From: Ampelomyces quisqualis
Lineage: Eukaryota > Ascomycota > Dothideomycetes > Pleosporales > Phaeosphaeriaceae
Reading direction: 5' to 3'
Assembly: GCA_018398575.1 (NCBI GenBank)
Contig: JAGTXZ010000014.1
Span: 2,728,001-2,792,000, forward strand
DNA length: 64,000 bases
This document shows, piece by piece, positions 11,529-22,342 of the stretch; position 1 is the first letter of the stretch; each line of letters starts with the position of its first letter. The notes beneath the pieces were generated by a model, which saw only the letters and a list, made by a program, of their open reading frames with translations, did no database searches and was not told where the DNA came from. The position numbers and the translations under genes were made by a program.

Positions 11529-12890
11529 CTACTGATTGCGAGCGTGGTCAAAGACAACGTCCTTGTCCCTGAGGGCAAGTGCGAGGAGGGCATTCCACTT
11601 GGTCTCCGAGTCCTTTTTGACTGCGCCGCCAATCGTGACCTTTGGAACATGCTTGACGTACGGCCACGCAAACGTCATGATCCAGTCGACCATGACGCGT
11701 TGGCAACATGTGTATGGCCCGTATTCACCCCAGCCAGGACTCCAAGGGCCGAAATACCACCCGTCGTCAGGGCTCCGGAATAAAAGCTCGAGACTCTCTA
11801 GGCTTGGTATACTTTGCAGCATGGCGCCGTGGGATTCCGGCAAGACCAGGTGGAAGTATTCGAATGTCTTGATGCCAAAGAATTCGAACCAACCTTCCAT
11901 CGTAAAGTCGAGCACGACCTTGCCGAGCCAATTATAGTTGGGCATAGGGTGACGAGCTTCGATGACAGACTGGAATTGTCTTGGCGAGAAGAAGCATTTG
12001 TAGGTGCCCTCCCAGCCCGCCCGGAGTGCTTCAGCGTGAAATTGTTTGTTGACCTGCAGAATAGCGAGGTTGGGCTGCGATACCGACGGGCCAGCGATGG
12101 TATGAGGATGGCCTCCCCAGAGCCAGCCAGGTATGCGCTGCCGACGCCAGCCATCGGCTGTGTAGAAACCGAGACCCCAGCGGACAGTCGCGTTCTGGTT
12201 GGCGTTTGAGTCACGGTCATTGTATCCGGGTATGGTACTCAGAGGGTAGACGCGCGGGCCTAGAACACGCTCAAAGATCATCACACGTAGCTCTGCTGGT
12301 AAGTCCAAGAGCCTGAACTTCTTTCCATTGAGCTTCCACCACATGCGCTGTGCACTAACACCAAGGGCCTGCTGGGGGTGACACTTTGAGAGTAGCCATT
12401 TCCTGAACTGCAGCCACTCGTTCCCAATCTTGATATACACAGCATCTTTGTCTAGGCAACCAGTCGTGGTGTTCACACAGACTGCAGCCGTGATAGGAAA
12501 CTCCCTATAATAGCAAGCGTCGTAGCACTCGAGATACTCGTTCATGATGAAAGTGTAGAGCTTTGCATCATAGTATGGGCGGGCTGGATCGATGGGCCAG
12601 AAAGGGGGTGCGGGAGTCGAAGCGTGGATCCGAACGTGAGCTGCAGCAAAAGCCATATTCTTTCGGTTCAGCTCACGAGTCATGATCTTCATGAGGTGGA
12701 GAACTGGATCTGACTGTGGTGGGAGTGGTCGGAATCTGTATATGTACTTGTTGTCGCCATGGTCTAGTTCATCGAGCTTGTCGTCTGGGGGTGGCTGGAT
12801 CGCAACCGTTAAGTAGCGATTTTCGAGCTCTCCTCCTTCTCGTTTGGCGGCTGATCGTAGATTCTTGATTCGCGTACGAAGGTATGGCAT
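11529..12890 (-). CDS. F-box-like domain protein of a fungal family
   Basis: Single exon, 453 aa from ATG at 12890. In the middle (around residues 210-230) is 'KFRLLDLPAELRVMIFERVL', the hallmark of a large fungal family with a short F-box-like helix pair, often followed by 'ILQVNKQFHAEAL', also present here. The C-terminal half carries the usual measuring-type sequence ('WLGKVVLDF', 'SLESLELLF') with many Trp and Tyr. By family knowledge such proteins may recruit substrates to SCF ligases, but the substrate is unknown. The frame is open further upstream, but only through a TTG codon, so I placed the start at the first ATG. Confidence 0.75.
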   Translation of the reverse strand: MPYLRTRIKNLRSAAKREGGELENRYLTVAIQPPPDDKLDELDHGDNKYIYRFRPLPPQSDPVLHLMKIMTRELNRKNMAFAAAHVRIHASTPAPPFWPIDPARPYYDAKLYTFIMNEYLECYDACYYREFPITAAVCVNTTTGCLDKDAVYIKIGNEWLQFRKWLLSKCHPQQALGVSAQRMWWKLNGKKFRLLDLPAELRVMIFERVLGPRVYPLSTIPGYNDRDSNANQNATVRWGLGFYTADGWRRQRIPGWLWGGHPHTIAGPSVSQPNLAILQVNKQFHAEALRAGWEGTYKCFFSPRQFQSVIEARHPMPNYNWLGKVVLDFTMEGWFEFFGIKTFEYFHLVLPESHGAMLQSIPSLESLELLFRSPDDGWYFGPWSPGWGEYGPYTCCQRVMVDWIMTFAWPYVKHVPKVTIGGAVKKDSETKWNALLALALRDKDVVFDHARNQ

Positions 12891-14434
12891 GATTCTTTCG
12901 GGCGAGGTAGAATGATGCGCAGTCGAGGTACAATGGCCACAAGAGGATGCTGGAGTTGAGCCGGCCTGCTGCGTGGAGTGGGTGTAAGGCTGGAGGTTTC
13001 GGGGAGTGTATAAGCCCAAGAGAGCTTTAGAATGCTGCTAGTCCCTCAATTCTCGGGTTGTCTAGGCAGCAGACCGTGAAAGCTACAATGGGGCTCGGGA
13101 GTTCAGGGTTGCGGCTGTGATCACGTCTGTCAGTGAATGGCCGCAACCCCCGACTACCATGGCAACCTCTTGAAATTGCTGCAGGATAGTCTTTTCCGTG
13201 TATCAAGCATTGTGTGGGTGCCAAAGTGCCAGAAACGCTCGACAACGTCCACATTGTTGGTAGTTGCCTCGAATCACAAACAGGTTTGCTGACTCGACGC
13301 TTGTCTCGAGTTCTGGTACTCGCTCGTAATCTTCACTCCAGGCTTATCGTCTCGAAGTGGGGATCCTCGTCTTTCAGTAGTTCCCCATTCATAAAACCGT
13401 GGATGTACGCTCCGCCCACTAGTTGATATCGTGAGCTGTCCTCGACTCGGGGCAAACCCAATGGCACGGGGCACCCAGACACTGCGATATAATCCCGAAA
13501 TACCCTTGCTGGGTGCAGAAGGGTCTTATGGCTATGGCGTGCGAATAATGGACGTCGTGTATGGAAGCTCGACGCGAGACTCGCTGCTCGGAGTTCACAC
13601 AGCCTTTCTCTCGTGCACTTCAAAATTCGTTACCCGACGGCAGAGAGCTACTTTTCGCAGAGGACGGAATCAAGATAGTAGATGGCAATTCAAGCGCAAA
13701 AACAAGCCGCCAAAGTACCCAGGCGCGAAGGATAACTGAAAAGGTTCAGTACTTGCTGGGTACTGTCGATTGATTTCGTATCAATGGATTCGTAGCCCTG
13801 CAGGTCAGCAGAAGGATTGTCCGCGCAATGCGTTAAAGTTCTCTCACCTTGGCTTTACCACTGTTGCACTCAATTCCACAAGTTGCGTCGTCATGCTTCG
13901 AACGCATTTGGTGTATGTCTTGACTCTGGATGGGATGGTACCTAAGTATACGACAAGGCTGAAAAGAGGGGTGCAGTCGAGAGATCGTGAGTGCTTAAAG
14001 TGCATCTCAGGGAGATTCAATCCAGCGTATTGTAAGCACCGACTCGAAGTAGCCGTATTGGCCAGCTTGAAGCTTATCTACAAGCAATAGCCGAAGAAGA
14101 TTGAGTCCGGTTTAGATGCGTTGAAGTTTGACAGAGTTGCGGGTCAGGGCAGTACCGGTACAAAGCGTGAGAGGAGTGGCCCGAAGCTGAAAATCGGTGA
14201 AACCCCTTCAGCTAACAAGCAACATGTCAAACCAGATAGAAGCTGAAGGTTACAGAACATGGATACGCAGTTGGTATGGGGCGCATTGACTGCGGCTAAC
14301 TGTCCGGTGGGTGGAAGGCAGTCATCAAATGGACCGGTGAAGACATGCAGCGCGGGGCTACCGGTAGGTAGTCAGACGTGCGTCTGCATGCAGGAAGGAG
14401 CACATGAATATTTATAAGCTCAGGCACCAGCACC
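12891..14434. other. Intergenic, no gene seen
   Basis: 1.5 kb between the divergent F-box-like gene and the histidine phosphatase gene. Several short open frames occur but none has recognisable protein character or splice logic. Two short Met/Leu-rich frames at 13.4-14.1 kb were judged chance. Confidence 0.5.
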
Positions 14435-15561
14435 ATGTCTCCGCCTAAGTACTTTGGTTCATCAAGATATGTAATTTGTACAGCATTGACTGCCGCCCTA
14501 CTTGCGCTCGGCCACAAAGTCCAGCAACGACTCGCGACCGCCAGCACTACCAGAGGTGTGACTATGCCTGAACACAAATGGCGTTTCTCTGCCCAGAGAG
14601 ATTTCTTCTCTCACGATAACGACACTGCGGATTGGAAATTCAGAGCAACCACTCAGCCTAGCCTGGGACTGCTGGATCGACCATACCCCACAGACGAAGA
14701 GTCAAATAAAGGCGCCGCACGTGACTCTTCTTCAAGTGCGCAGTGGGCACGCTTTCAGTCATATATCAAGAGATTGAACAGCGAAGAACCTCAAAACAAA
14801 CAATACAAGTTGTTCTACATTGTCCGACATGGTCAGGGAGTACACAACGTCAAAAATTCGGAAGTTGGCCGCGATGAGTGGAATGTATGTCTTTACGTGA
14901 CGCCGTCAATCTCCACACTGCTCAGTGACTGATGGGATTATAGCGCCATTGGGCAAAACTGCCGGGCGACTCGACAGCAACCTGGCTCGACGCTGCTTTG
15001 ACACCATATGGCGAAGCACAAGCCACCGAATTAGCCTCCCTATGGACAGGTGATGATGGCATCCAGTCTCCACAGTCAATATATTCCAGCCCCCTGCGTA
15101 GATGTCTGCAGACCACCTCTCACACATTTGCTCCCTTACTAAGTCAAACAATTCCCATCGTCAAGGAAGGTTTGCGCGAGCGTCTTGGCGTGCACACATG
15201 CGACGAGCGGAGCACGAGATCGTGGATAGCGGAAGCATTTCCCGACTTTCGCATCGAAGAAGGGTTGTCCGAAGAAGATGAACTGTGGCAAGTAGATCGA
15301 CGAGAGACTATCGAGGAGCATACAGAGAGAACTATGCAGTTACTCGAAGAGATCTTCGAGCATGATAAGAGTGAGACGATTGCGTTGGTGGCGCACTCAG
15401 GGACCCTTATGGCATTATTTGTGGCAACGGGATGGAGAAAGATTCCGGTCGCCACAGGTGTCTTATACCCACTCCTAGTATGTGGGACGAGGAATCCGAC
15501 TGTGAAACACGGTCGCCAAGGAGCCACACTGAGCAGCGGGCCCAGGCTGAAGGTGAATTGA
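14435..15561 (+). CDS. Histidine phosphatase (phosphoglycerate-mutase-like) protein
   Basis: Member of the histidine phosphatase superfamily, PMU1-like branch. Exons 14435-14884 and 14944-15561 (59-bp intron, GTATGT donor, TATAG acceptor) give 355 aa. The catalytic signature 'YIVRHGQGVHNV' is near residue 130. It is followed after the intron by 'HWAKLPGD', 'LDAALTPYGEAQA', the second-arginine region 'IYSSPLRRCLQT', the acid 'EGLRERLG', and the second histidine in 'VALVAHSGTLMA'. All four core active-site residues therefore appear present. The N-terminus has a hydrophobic segment (residues 12-27, 'VICTALTAALLALG') that could be a membrane anchor, although a later Met could also be the start. 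The substrate is unknown. It ends 137 bp from the converging PLC-like gene. Confidence 0.85.
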
Positions 15562-15698
15562 ATGTTATTGATATACCGAGGACAAACCAAAATGCCGCGC
15601 AAGTTTAATGCAATGCGATACGGAGCTTTACTAATACAATTAGAAACCCGCAAACGCATCTTTGACAATACCCTAATGACGATGCCGTTGAAATCTCA

Positions 15699-17054
15699 TC
15701 AAAAGAAGACCAGAAAAGCGATACTGAAGAGGGCACCACGAAGATTGCGAAAACGAGCACTTGCACCGCTAGTCGCTTGGACCCCGCAACACGAGTCACG
15801 ATTGTAGGAAACATGGTTGGCCGTCGCAGCCACTTGGAAGACGGATCCATTAAAGTCGCCAAAGTTGTAGTAGTCGACAAGTAACCAATTCGGTGATCGA
15901 CCCCACATTTTTTCGCAATTCTCGACGTTGAGACCGAGGCTGCCATTGCCCGATACGGCATTGACTTGGTCCAGCAGACTGTACGCCGGGATGAGGATGT
16001 CGTCTACGGTACCGAGATCGACCTGGATGTTGAGATTGTGGTTCAGGACGTACATTCGGTTCCGAGAAACGTCGTCAGCCTGGTTCGGGGGTCGTTGTTC
16101 TGTGCAGGGGAATGCGGGATCCACGGGCGAGAATGGCGTTTCCCATTGGTAACCCCATTCGCTAAGCAGCCAGGGCACTTCTTCCTGATTCGTGCCATAG
16201 TCCAGAAATGATACGACCCTTTTATTCCTCAGAATCATTTCTCCAAGGGTTGGCCACTCCGTTATGTTCATGCTTGTCGAGGGAGGCGTGTACATGTACT
16301 TCAATATGCCGGACTTTTGAAAGGTGGTAGCGAATTCTGAAGGGGGTATGCGTTCATCGTGCCCATTGTTGTTGCCCATGAGTAGTGCGATGACCTCATA
16401 TGGATGTGAATCGAGCCAGCCAGTCACAGAGGTCAAGTAGGACTCAAGAGTACCGACATCGAGTAAGTCGCAGGAGGTATGACAGAGACGGATTTCTGAA
16501 GAGCTATTGGGCTTTTGTGTCTCGAAGGATACTACGTTGTGCATCAGCGCTGAAGCCCTCCAAAAGTCAAGTGACCGTCACTTACGTCCTCGGATGCCAT
16601 CATTTAGCTGGGTGAGAACAGGCAGCACCTGGTTGCTTGCAGCATTGTGCGGTTTCACGAAAGGACTGTTGTGCGCAACAACCATGGAAATGTTCGAGAA
16701 TCTTCGCTCACAGAACTCGGGATATCCGTTGCACGGTCGAGTGTTCGAGGGCCTGGGGCGGGCAGAAGTAGTAGTTGAGGCGTTGCCCTTGATTTGTGCA
16801 GTGGATGTCGGTAGCCCTGCTATGGCCGTGACATCTTCGGTCGTGGAGGACGTTGCAAAAGACGATGCTGTAGCCGTGGCATTTCGCAAGCTAGACGCAA
16901 CGGTAGCGGAGAAACTTCCGGATGAAGAGGCCAGATTCGATGATATTAGGTTGCTAGGTTGAGGAGAAGGAGAATCCACGGAGGAAATCTGCGCGGACAA
17001 GCATTGTGCGAGAAGGGCTAAGGATATGAGAACGGGGGATGGATAAGATACCAT
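15699..17054 (-). CDS. Secreted PLC-like phosphodiesterase (TIM-barrel), probably GPI-anchored
   Basis: Exons 17054-16586 and 16531-15699, joined through a 54-bp intron with GTAAGT donor, give 433 aa. The N-terminus is a signal peptide ('SPVLISLALLAQCLSA'), followed by about 90 residues rich in Ser and Thr, then the barrel: 'NISMVVAHNSPF' (first catalytic-type His), 'QLNDGIRGL', 'IRLCHTSCDLLDVGTLESYL', 'HPYEVIALLMGN', 'SFLDYGTN'. These are the usual motifs of the fungal PI-PLC-X-like family. The extreme C-terminus is hydrophobic after small residues ('ALFSIAFLVFF'), as in GPI-anchored proteins. Actual substrate unknown; family members have been suggested to act on phospholipids. Its neighbour downstream on the same strand is also a secreted protein. 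Confidence 0.85.
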
Positions 17055-17838
17055 TGAGGCGACAATAGTGATATGTAGCGAAAGACAAGCACTCAAGCAA
17101 TATTGGCGTCCGGGTATTCCAAAGCTTGAGTTCTGCAGGGGAGAAGAGCCGCAAGCGTTCGCATATCGGCCTTTTGATTTCTCGCGTTTGGAAGGCTCAA
17201 TGACGGCATGTTGAAGTGACGCGTTGTCGCGGATCGACGCGGAGGGCGCTACGGAAGGCCGGGCGAAATTCGACAGGTCCGAAGCTGTCCAGACTCCACA
17301 GCCAGAATTTGACATGACTCGGCTTGGCAAAAGATTCGACTTTCACTAGACGATAGAGGTAAGACGTGATGAAAGGCGCAGTTGAGGCTCTGCTGTCCCA
17401 GGGCAAGCCCCGTGTTGGGACCATGACGGGGAAACCGCGTGGATATTATGACATCTCGAGGCTCATTGTTCGTCTACCTGCGCCACTGGGATCTCACGAC
17501 CTGGAAAGTTGCGCAAAAGATAAAACTCAGGCGTTGTGCAATACATTGTAGGACGAGATGTCTGAGGCCAAGCAGTCGTCTGGTGTTTGTCCGAACGATG
17601 GCGGGTTGATCTGGGGCACATCTAGCCGAGCCTGCCGAAGTGCGGCAGCCGCGGCCCGCGAGTGAATTTTGCGCACAGGCAGGACAGTTCTCATTCACAA
17701 CAACACGTCCTTAAGCTAAGCATGTGGCAATGCAAATCCAGGGATCGTATTAGCATGAAATCTAATAGCCTCGTTACATCATGTGCCTCAACCTCTGCTC
17801 TTTGGTTCGACCACCACTACCGCGACTATGCGATGGCC
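17055..17838. other. Promoter region of the PLC-like gene and 3' flank of the DUF7907 gene
   Basis: About 780 bp without a supported gene. The frames upstream of the PLC start lack a credible extra exon. No repeat or RNA gene seen. Confidence 0.5.
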
Positions 17839-18462
17839 CTAGACGAAAACCCTCTTGACGTTGACCGCGACACAGGTTGGGTTCTCCGGCTTTCCAGCGC
17901 CCAAGCCCCAAACCAGGTTCTCGTACTGGTATCCGGCAAAGTATGTCCTGCACGCAAACCACCTCTTTAATTCGTCAGGTCCAGCAAGACTCGGCGGGTG
18001 GGCAGTCCAGTCAATGTAAGATCGAACAATCAACTCATCCTGGTCGTTGAATAAGAAGTGTTGGGGGTTGGCTGAGCCAGCAGTAAGAAGAGGAACAGCT
18101 GAATCTGTTGAAGCATCGTAGTGGAGGTACACTGACGACGGAACTGGTCCAATATTGGTAACAGGTAGAGTCCACGTCAAGATACCTTGTGCTCCAAGGT
18201 CGTTGTGGTTGGCGGGAGGCTGAGAGGATGTGGTCGTATTGAAAGTGAAGGTGTTATATGGAGTGGGATCCGGCTTCGATGTGTTGTTACTATCGGGTAG
18301 ACAAAAAGATTCCAATGCAGCACCCGTGTGGCATGCCGAGACGGTGTCGTTGATCGTGCCATCCTTCGAGGTCAGGAGTAACTGGAATGGCTTGGAGGTA
18401 ATGTTATAGAGTTGCGCATTCGCAATAGCAATCAAGGCGGCAGCGGTGATGGATGTCTTCAT
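17839..18462 (-). CDS. Small secreted protein, DUF7907-type
   Basis: Single exon, 207 aa from ATG at 18462. Residues 1-17 are a signal peptide ('MKTSITAAALIAIANAQ'). The mature part is Asn/Thr-rich with a Cys pair ('ACHTGAALESFCLP') and a second one ('WFACRTYFAGYQYENLVWGLG', then 'PTCVAVNVKRV'). This order and the WGLG..KPENP.C ending match the uncharacterised ascomycete DUF7907 family of secreted proteins. A longer in-frame start exists upstream (18606) but would bury the signal peptide, so I prefer 18462. Function unknown; secretion and Cys content fit an extracellular or effector-like role only by analogy. Confidence 0.82.
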   Translation of the reverse strand: MKTSITAAALIAIANAQLYNITSKPFQLLLTSKDGTINDTVSACHTGAALESFCLPDSNNTSKPDPTPYNTFTFNTTTSSQPPANHNDLGAQGILTWTLPVTNIGPVPSSVYLHYDASTDSAVPLLTAGSANPQHFLFNDQDELIVRSYIDWTAHPPSLAGPDELKRWFACRTYFAGYQYENLVWGLGAGKPENPTCVAVNVKRVFV

Positions 18463-19005
18463 GATGGATGATGTTTGAGTAATTTGAGCTAGTTGTACTC
18501 GAAGTATTGATTCTGCAGGTGCAGTGGATGGATGAGCGACAGATGATGGTGTTGAATGAATCTGCCTCTGACGTGGGAGACACCCATATTTGTATGGGAT
18601 ATGCAATCTTCAGTTTGCAGACTTTGATGCAGCCCAATTTAGCCACTTTGCAAATGTCACCCTGCGACGATGGTTAGGCGAGCACAATATGCGTTAATCA
18701 TGTGAAATAACGTCCGGCCGAACAAACCTTGTATTCGTGTGCCTGATGCATCACGGAATTCCTACGGTATCCGAGTGCAGCGCCTGTCGAATAGGAAAAC
18801 CACAGATCAGCACTTGTACATTTGCGAGCCAACTTGTGCGAAGCTTTGCAGAGCTTCGGATGATAGCTGACAAGCATCAGACGACCGTGCCACTCCCGTT
18901 GAAATCCGCACGAACCCCAGCCTCTACCGCCCCTTAGTGCAGACGAGCGAAAATAGCTGGAATCTAGAAACTGGCTCTGATTGGCTTGTGTCCGATTTCG
19001 ATTGA
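18463..19005. other. Intergenic, left of the MITE
   Basis: Promoter side of the DUF7907 gene. No gene supported. Ends at the left target-site duplication of the transposable element. Confidence 0.5.
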
Positions 19006-19387
19006 CTTGACGCCGGGAAACGTTATTGCCCACCCCCATAAGCAGTACTACCCACCCCCACAACTCGCTATCTTTACCGCCTCCAAAGTCACCTAAGCAA
19101 TAGAAATTTTTATTAGTTGTTGCAGACAAAGTTAATATTTAAATCACGTTGCGTTAATTGCTGTTGAAATTTTTTTAAAAAGATGGCAGAGAGGTGCTCA
19201 AATGTTGTACAGAAGTTGAGGATTTTAGAAATCTTAGATTTTCTTCATTTGGGTCTAACGAGATGTGGGTTTGGGGCTGGAATCACTTGAGATGGTTGGC
19301 TAATTTGGGCTTGGCGGCGTCTTAGGGGGGTGGCACGGTGGGTAATACTGGTTATGGGGGTGGGCAATAACGTCTCCCCTTGACGCC
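19006..19387. repeat. 9-bp target-site duplications flanking the MITE
   Basis: CTTGACGCC occurs at 19006-19014 and again at 19379-19387, immediately outside the terminal inverted repeats. A perfect 9-bp direct repeat at exactly the ends of an inverted-repeat element is the expected footprint of transposon insertion. Confidence 0.85.
19015..19378. mobile_element. Non-autonomous DNA transposon (MITE), 364 bp
   Basis: The ends are terminal inverted repeats of about 42 bp: 19015 onward reads GGGAAACGTTATTGCC, and the reverse complement of 19378 backwards reads GGGAGACGTTATTGCC; 39 of 42 positions agree. Both then continue through CACCCCCATAA to TACCCACC. The interior is AT-rich compared with the surroundings and has no protein-coding frame, so the element cannot move by itself. 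The 9-bp target duplication fits Mutator-like elements (usually 8-11 bp) better than Tc1/mariner (TA) or PIF (3 bp); hAT elements usually make 8 bp. Class assignment is inference; the element itself is seen directly. Confidence 0.85.
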
Positions 19388-20274
19388 TTGTCCTTGGATA
19401 AATACCCTTGTCACTTTCGCCAGCATGTCACAACAGGAGGGGAGATGCTATCACCTATGAAATGCCTACCCCAAAAAGCATGGAAATGCAACTCTTCTGT
19501 TGAAGCAAATCTAGTATGTTAAATACGCTGAACAAATTACGGAGGTAAGCCCGGGAATTCTATTGATTAGAAAGTACTCTGTGGGATGGGTACCATCTTG
19601 CATAGCATTGCGCTGATGTTGAGAAGGTCTAGCCTGTTGTTCTGCAGATTTTCTTTCGAAGAGCTTGGGAACGATTGACGCGAGTCTGATCGATGTCACA
19701 TACAGCCTGATAGCCACATGTGCGTGTGTTTGTGTCAGGAAAAGGCTCATCACAGCTCAAGACTTGACAAGCGTCAAGTTCCATGGTTCACTTCGTAATC
19801 GCTGCATCCAATGCACTATGCCTTGGCTGCAGCAACTAAAATGCTTTACGTGGTCTTGCACTGAAAGGTACAACTCTTTCCATCGTGGTGACCGCTGGAT
19901 GAAGATCTCAGTTAAAGTAAGTTTTGAGATGACGGATCTCGCTTCAAGAAATAGGCTCTGTCAAGTCGTGGGAGGGCATTGCTCAGCTGGATGGTTGCAA
20001 CATTGAGCATAAGCCCCGCTCTTTCATACCAAGATATGAGACTGCGATCTAGAGTGCCCTGGTGCTTCAAATGGAGGCGAACGTATTGATAGTGGTCGGT
20101 GAGTATGCGCTGAGCTGCGTGCCCATGAAGGGATTCGAAGGTTAACATGCCGCTAAATTCAGTTAGCGCGATCAGCGCATTTCATCACATCGCGTCCAGC
20201 AGAACAACAGCTTTCCCCGCGATCTCACAGCACCACGACCTCTGCTCCTCGCTCGAGCCGCCGCCGACCCCAAC
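19388..20274. other. Intergenic, right of the MITE
   Basis: About 890 bp with only short chance frames. Contains the promoter of the small mitochondrial gene at 20275. Nothing else supported. Confidence 0.5.
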
Positions 20275-20731
20275 ATGTTTCGCAGGTATTTTACAACAAC
20301 TGCACGTCTCTTGCGCCAAGCCAAAGACAAACCCCCACCTAGGCGGTCCAACATCCCCCTTCGTCCTGGCAGCCACCACGCTCCCAAAGCGCACAGTATC
20401 CCCAAGAAAAGAGATTCGGAGAAGCCCGAGCGTGGGTTCATCGGAGTTGTTCAGGCGTTTTACAATCCTCGATCTGAACACTTCATGTTTGCCTTCGCAA
20501 ATGCAAAACTTAGCGAGAAGCAGCGCACAGACGGTCTTAGGCTGCTTACTATGGCTTTCATTTTTGCCTGGGCTACTGACACATGGCTGCAGCCTTGGAA
20601 CGAGAAGAAATTCTCTACGAGTCGAGAGGAGGATATGGCCAATCTTGTACGTGGGATCTGAGGATTGATGTAGGAAGCGGTTCGCTAATCACCATGACTA
20701 GATTGCGTACAATTTTATCAAAAAGACATAG
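20275..20731 (+). CDS. Small mitochondrial protein, function unknown
   Basis: Exons 20275-20646 and 20702-20731 (55-bp intron with GTACGT donor, CTAAT branch and CTAG acceptor) give 133 aa. The start 'MFRRYFTTTARLLRQ' is a classic mitochondrial targeting sequence: Arg-rich, amphipathic, no acid. A basic linker is followed by one hydrophobic segment ('GLRLLTMAFIFAWATDTWLQ', about residues 92-111) that could span the inner membrane. The second exon adds only nine residues ('IAYNFIKKT'); without the splice the frame would end as 'VRGI'. I do not recognise the family. The size and shape suggest a respiratory-chain or inner-membrane accessory protein, but that is a guess. Confidence 0.7.
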
Positions 20732-21122
20732 ATAATCTAATGTCAATCATGTAAAGCTTTTTTCGAGCTGACCCTGGGGTCACGAGAACGAAAAAATGAC
20801 TTCGAATCACACCTACAGTGGCACCCAGCACGGGCATCGACAGTATATTGGTGAGCGTGTGCTCACATGAGGCCATTGGACAGTGTTGGGCGGTTTCGCC
20901 AAACACAAGCTGACTAATGGTAGTAGGGTCATACATTGCACACGACACGAGGGGCGGCTGGACTGTGGATATTGCATAGAGGAAAGCGTTCGGGCAGACG
21001 ATAGGAGAATGATCTCGAGGCACGCTCGCTATCAAGCCAGAGACCTGTGTGAAGGCTTCAGTGTCTTCTACTGCGTGCCCTCTCCGACTAATGATGGGAC
21101 CATGGGTTACGTCTTACACCAC
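20732..21122. other. Convergent 3' intergenic region
   Basis: About 390 bp between two converging genes. No coding sequence or repeat supported. Confidence 0.5.
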
Positions 21123-22342
21123 TCAACGACGACGCACATGTCCATCTAGTCCATTGCTCTTGATCGTGATACATGCCCGATCGTCCGCATGCGTGTCTCC
21201 GGCCCTGTCACCTGGCTCCCTGGCCACCGAGCCAATATATCCTCCCTGTGTGGAATACCAGCAGAACCACGTAACCCAGCAGAAGATTACATCGAAGCCA
21301 ACACTACTGACGGCAGGGTGCTCCATCAGTGCGTTGAGGATGCCTTGAAAACTACCATAGGAGACTGCTGCGTAAGTAATCTTCAGCGTCATCAGCCCGG
21401 CATTGCCTATGGTCAAGGCCCACATGTAGCTATACACCTTGTTGTCGAAGGCCACGCTGTTGTCAGGAAGAAGCCTTGCTGGTGTAAGGACACGCGCGAA
21501 AGGCATGATGAGTAGCGCAACGTGCGGGATCAGCAGCATCGGTAGGAAGTATGTTGAATGATGCCAGTAGTGGTCGTCGGCAAGCAGAAATGCAGAAATT
21601 GCAGTTGCTAGTACAGATCCCAAGTTGACCAACCATGGACCCAGCCAACTCGAGCGCTGGATTCTTGAAGTTGGCTGCGAAGGTTTTGGGGGGCTTAGCA
21701 GTAACGTGAGAAGGAACAGATTCGTCGCAAAGCTAATGGCCACAATTTGTCCCAGAAGCATGAACGCCCATGTGTACTTGATGCCCCGTCTGATGCCTGC
21801 AAAAGTTAGGGCATGTCTCTACTTCCTTTAGCGTGATACTCTGTACCTTTCTGTTCCATGTACAGTCCCAACTCCAATGCGAAGAAGAATATTTGCCGAC
21901 TCCACCAATATCTTGCATTTCCTGCAACGACGAGCTCCCACGCCTCATGAAAGAGACTGGTCTCCTTCAGCCAGAGTCCCCAATGACGGTGATGCGGATC
22001 CAGTTCATGATAGCTTCGCCACATGAGCCATGTCTTGTAGCTTACGTTGAAATACTGAACCATGAACGACCATGTCGTGAGCAGACTGCCTGCCGCTAGC
22101 GCGCTAAAAAGCCAGACGTGTTGACTTGGAGGTTGGCTCGTAGTAGTCGATTTCTGAAGCACAGCATTCTTCTTGAGAATCCTTTGAATAACGAAGACAG
22201 AGACACAGAAATATGTCAACATGTACGAAAAGAAAATCAAGCATGGCCGCGTGTTGGTGTCCGCACCTTCGGGCAGCGGTGTGCGGTTCATGTAGCGCTG
22301 CGGAATGGAGTAACCAGGCGGGCCGAAACTAGGAGGCGCCAT
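21123..22342 (-). CDS. Multipass membrane protein, uncharacterised
   Basis: Exons 22342-21847 and 21796-21123 with a 50-bp intron (GTACAG donor, TTGCAG acceptor) give 389 aa; the junction reads '..YMEQKG/IRRGIKYTWAF'. By eye there are about seven or eight hydrophobic segments, e.g. 'CLIFFSYMLTYFCVSVFVIQ', 'VWLFSALAAGSLLTTWSFMV', 'WLVNLGSVLATAISAFLL', 'FLPMLLIPHVALLIM', 'VGFDVIFCWVTWFCWY'. Aromatic-rich loops ('HELDPHHRHWGLWLKET') join them. I do not recognise the family and see no transporter signature; such lone membrane proteins are common in ascomycetes. A TACGGAGTA nonamer lies 11-19 bp upstream of the start codon, so probably within the leader or core promoter. Confidence 0.75.
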
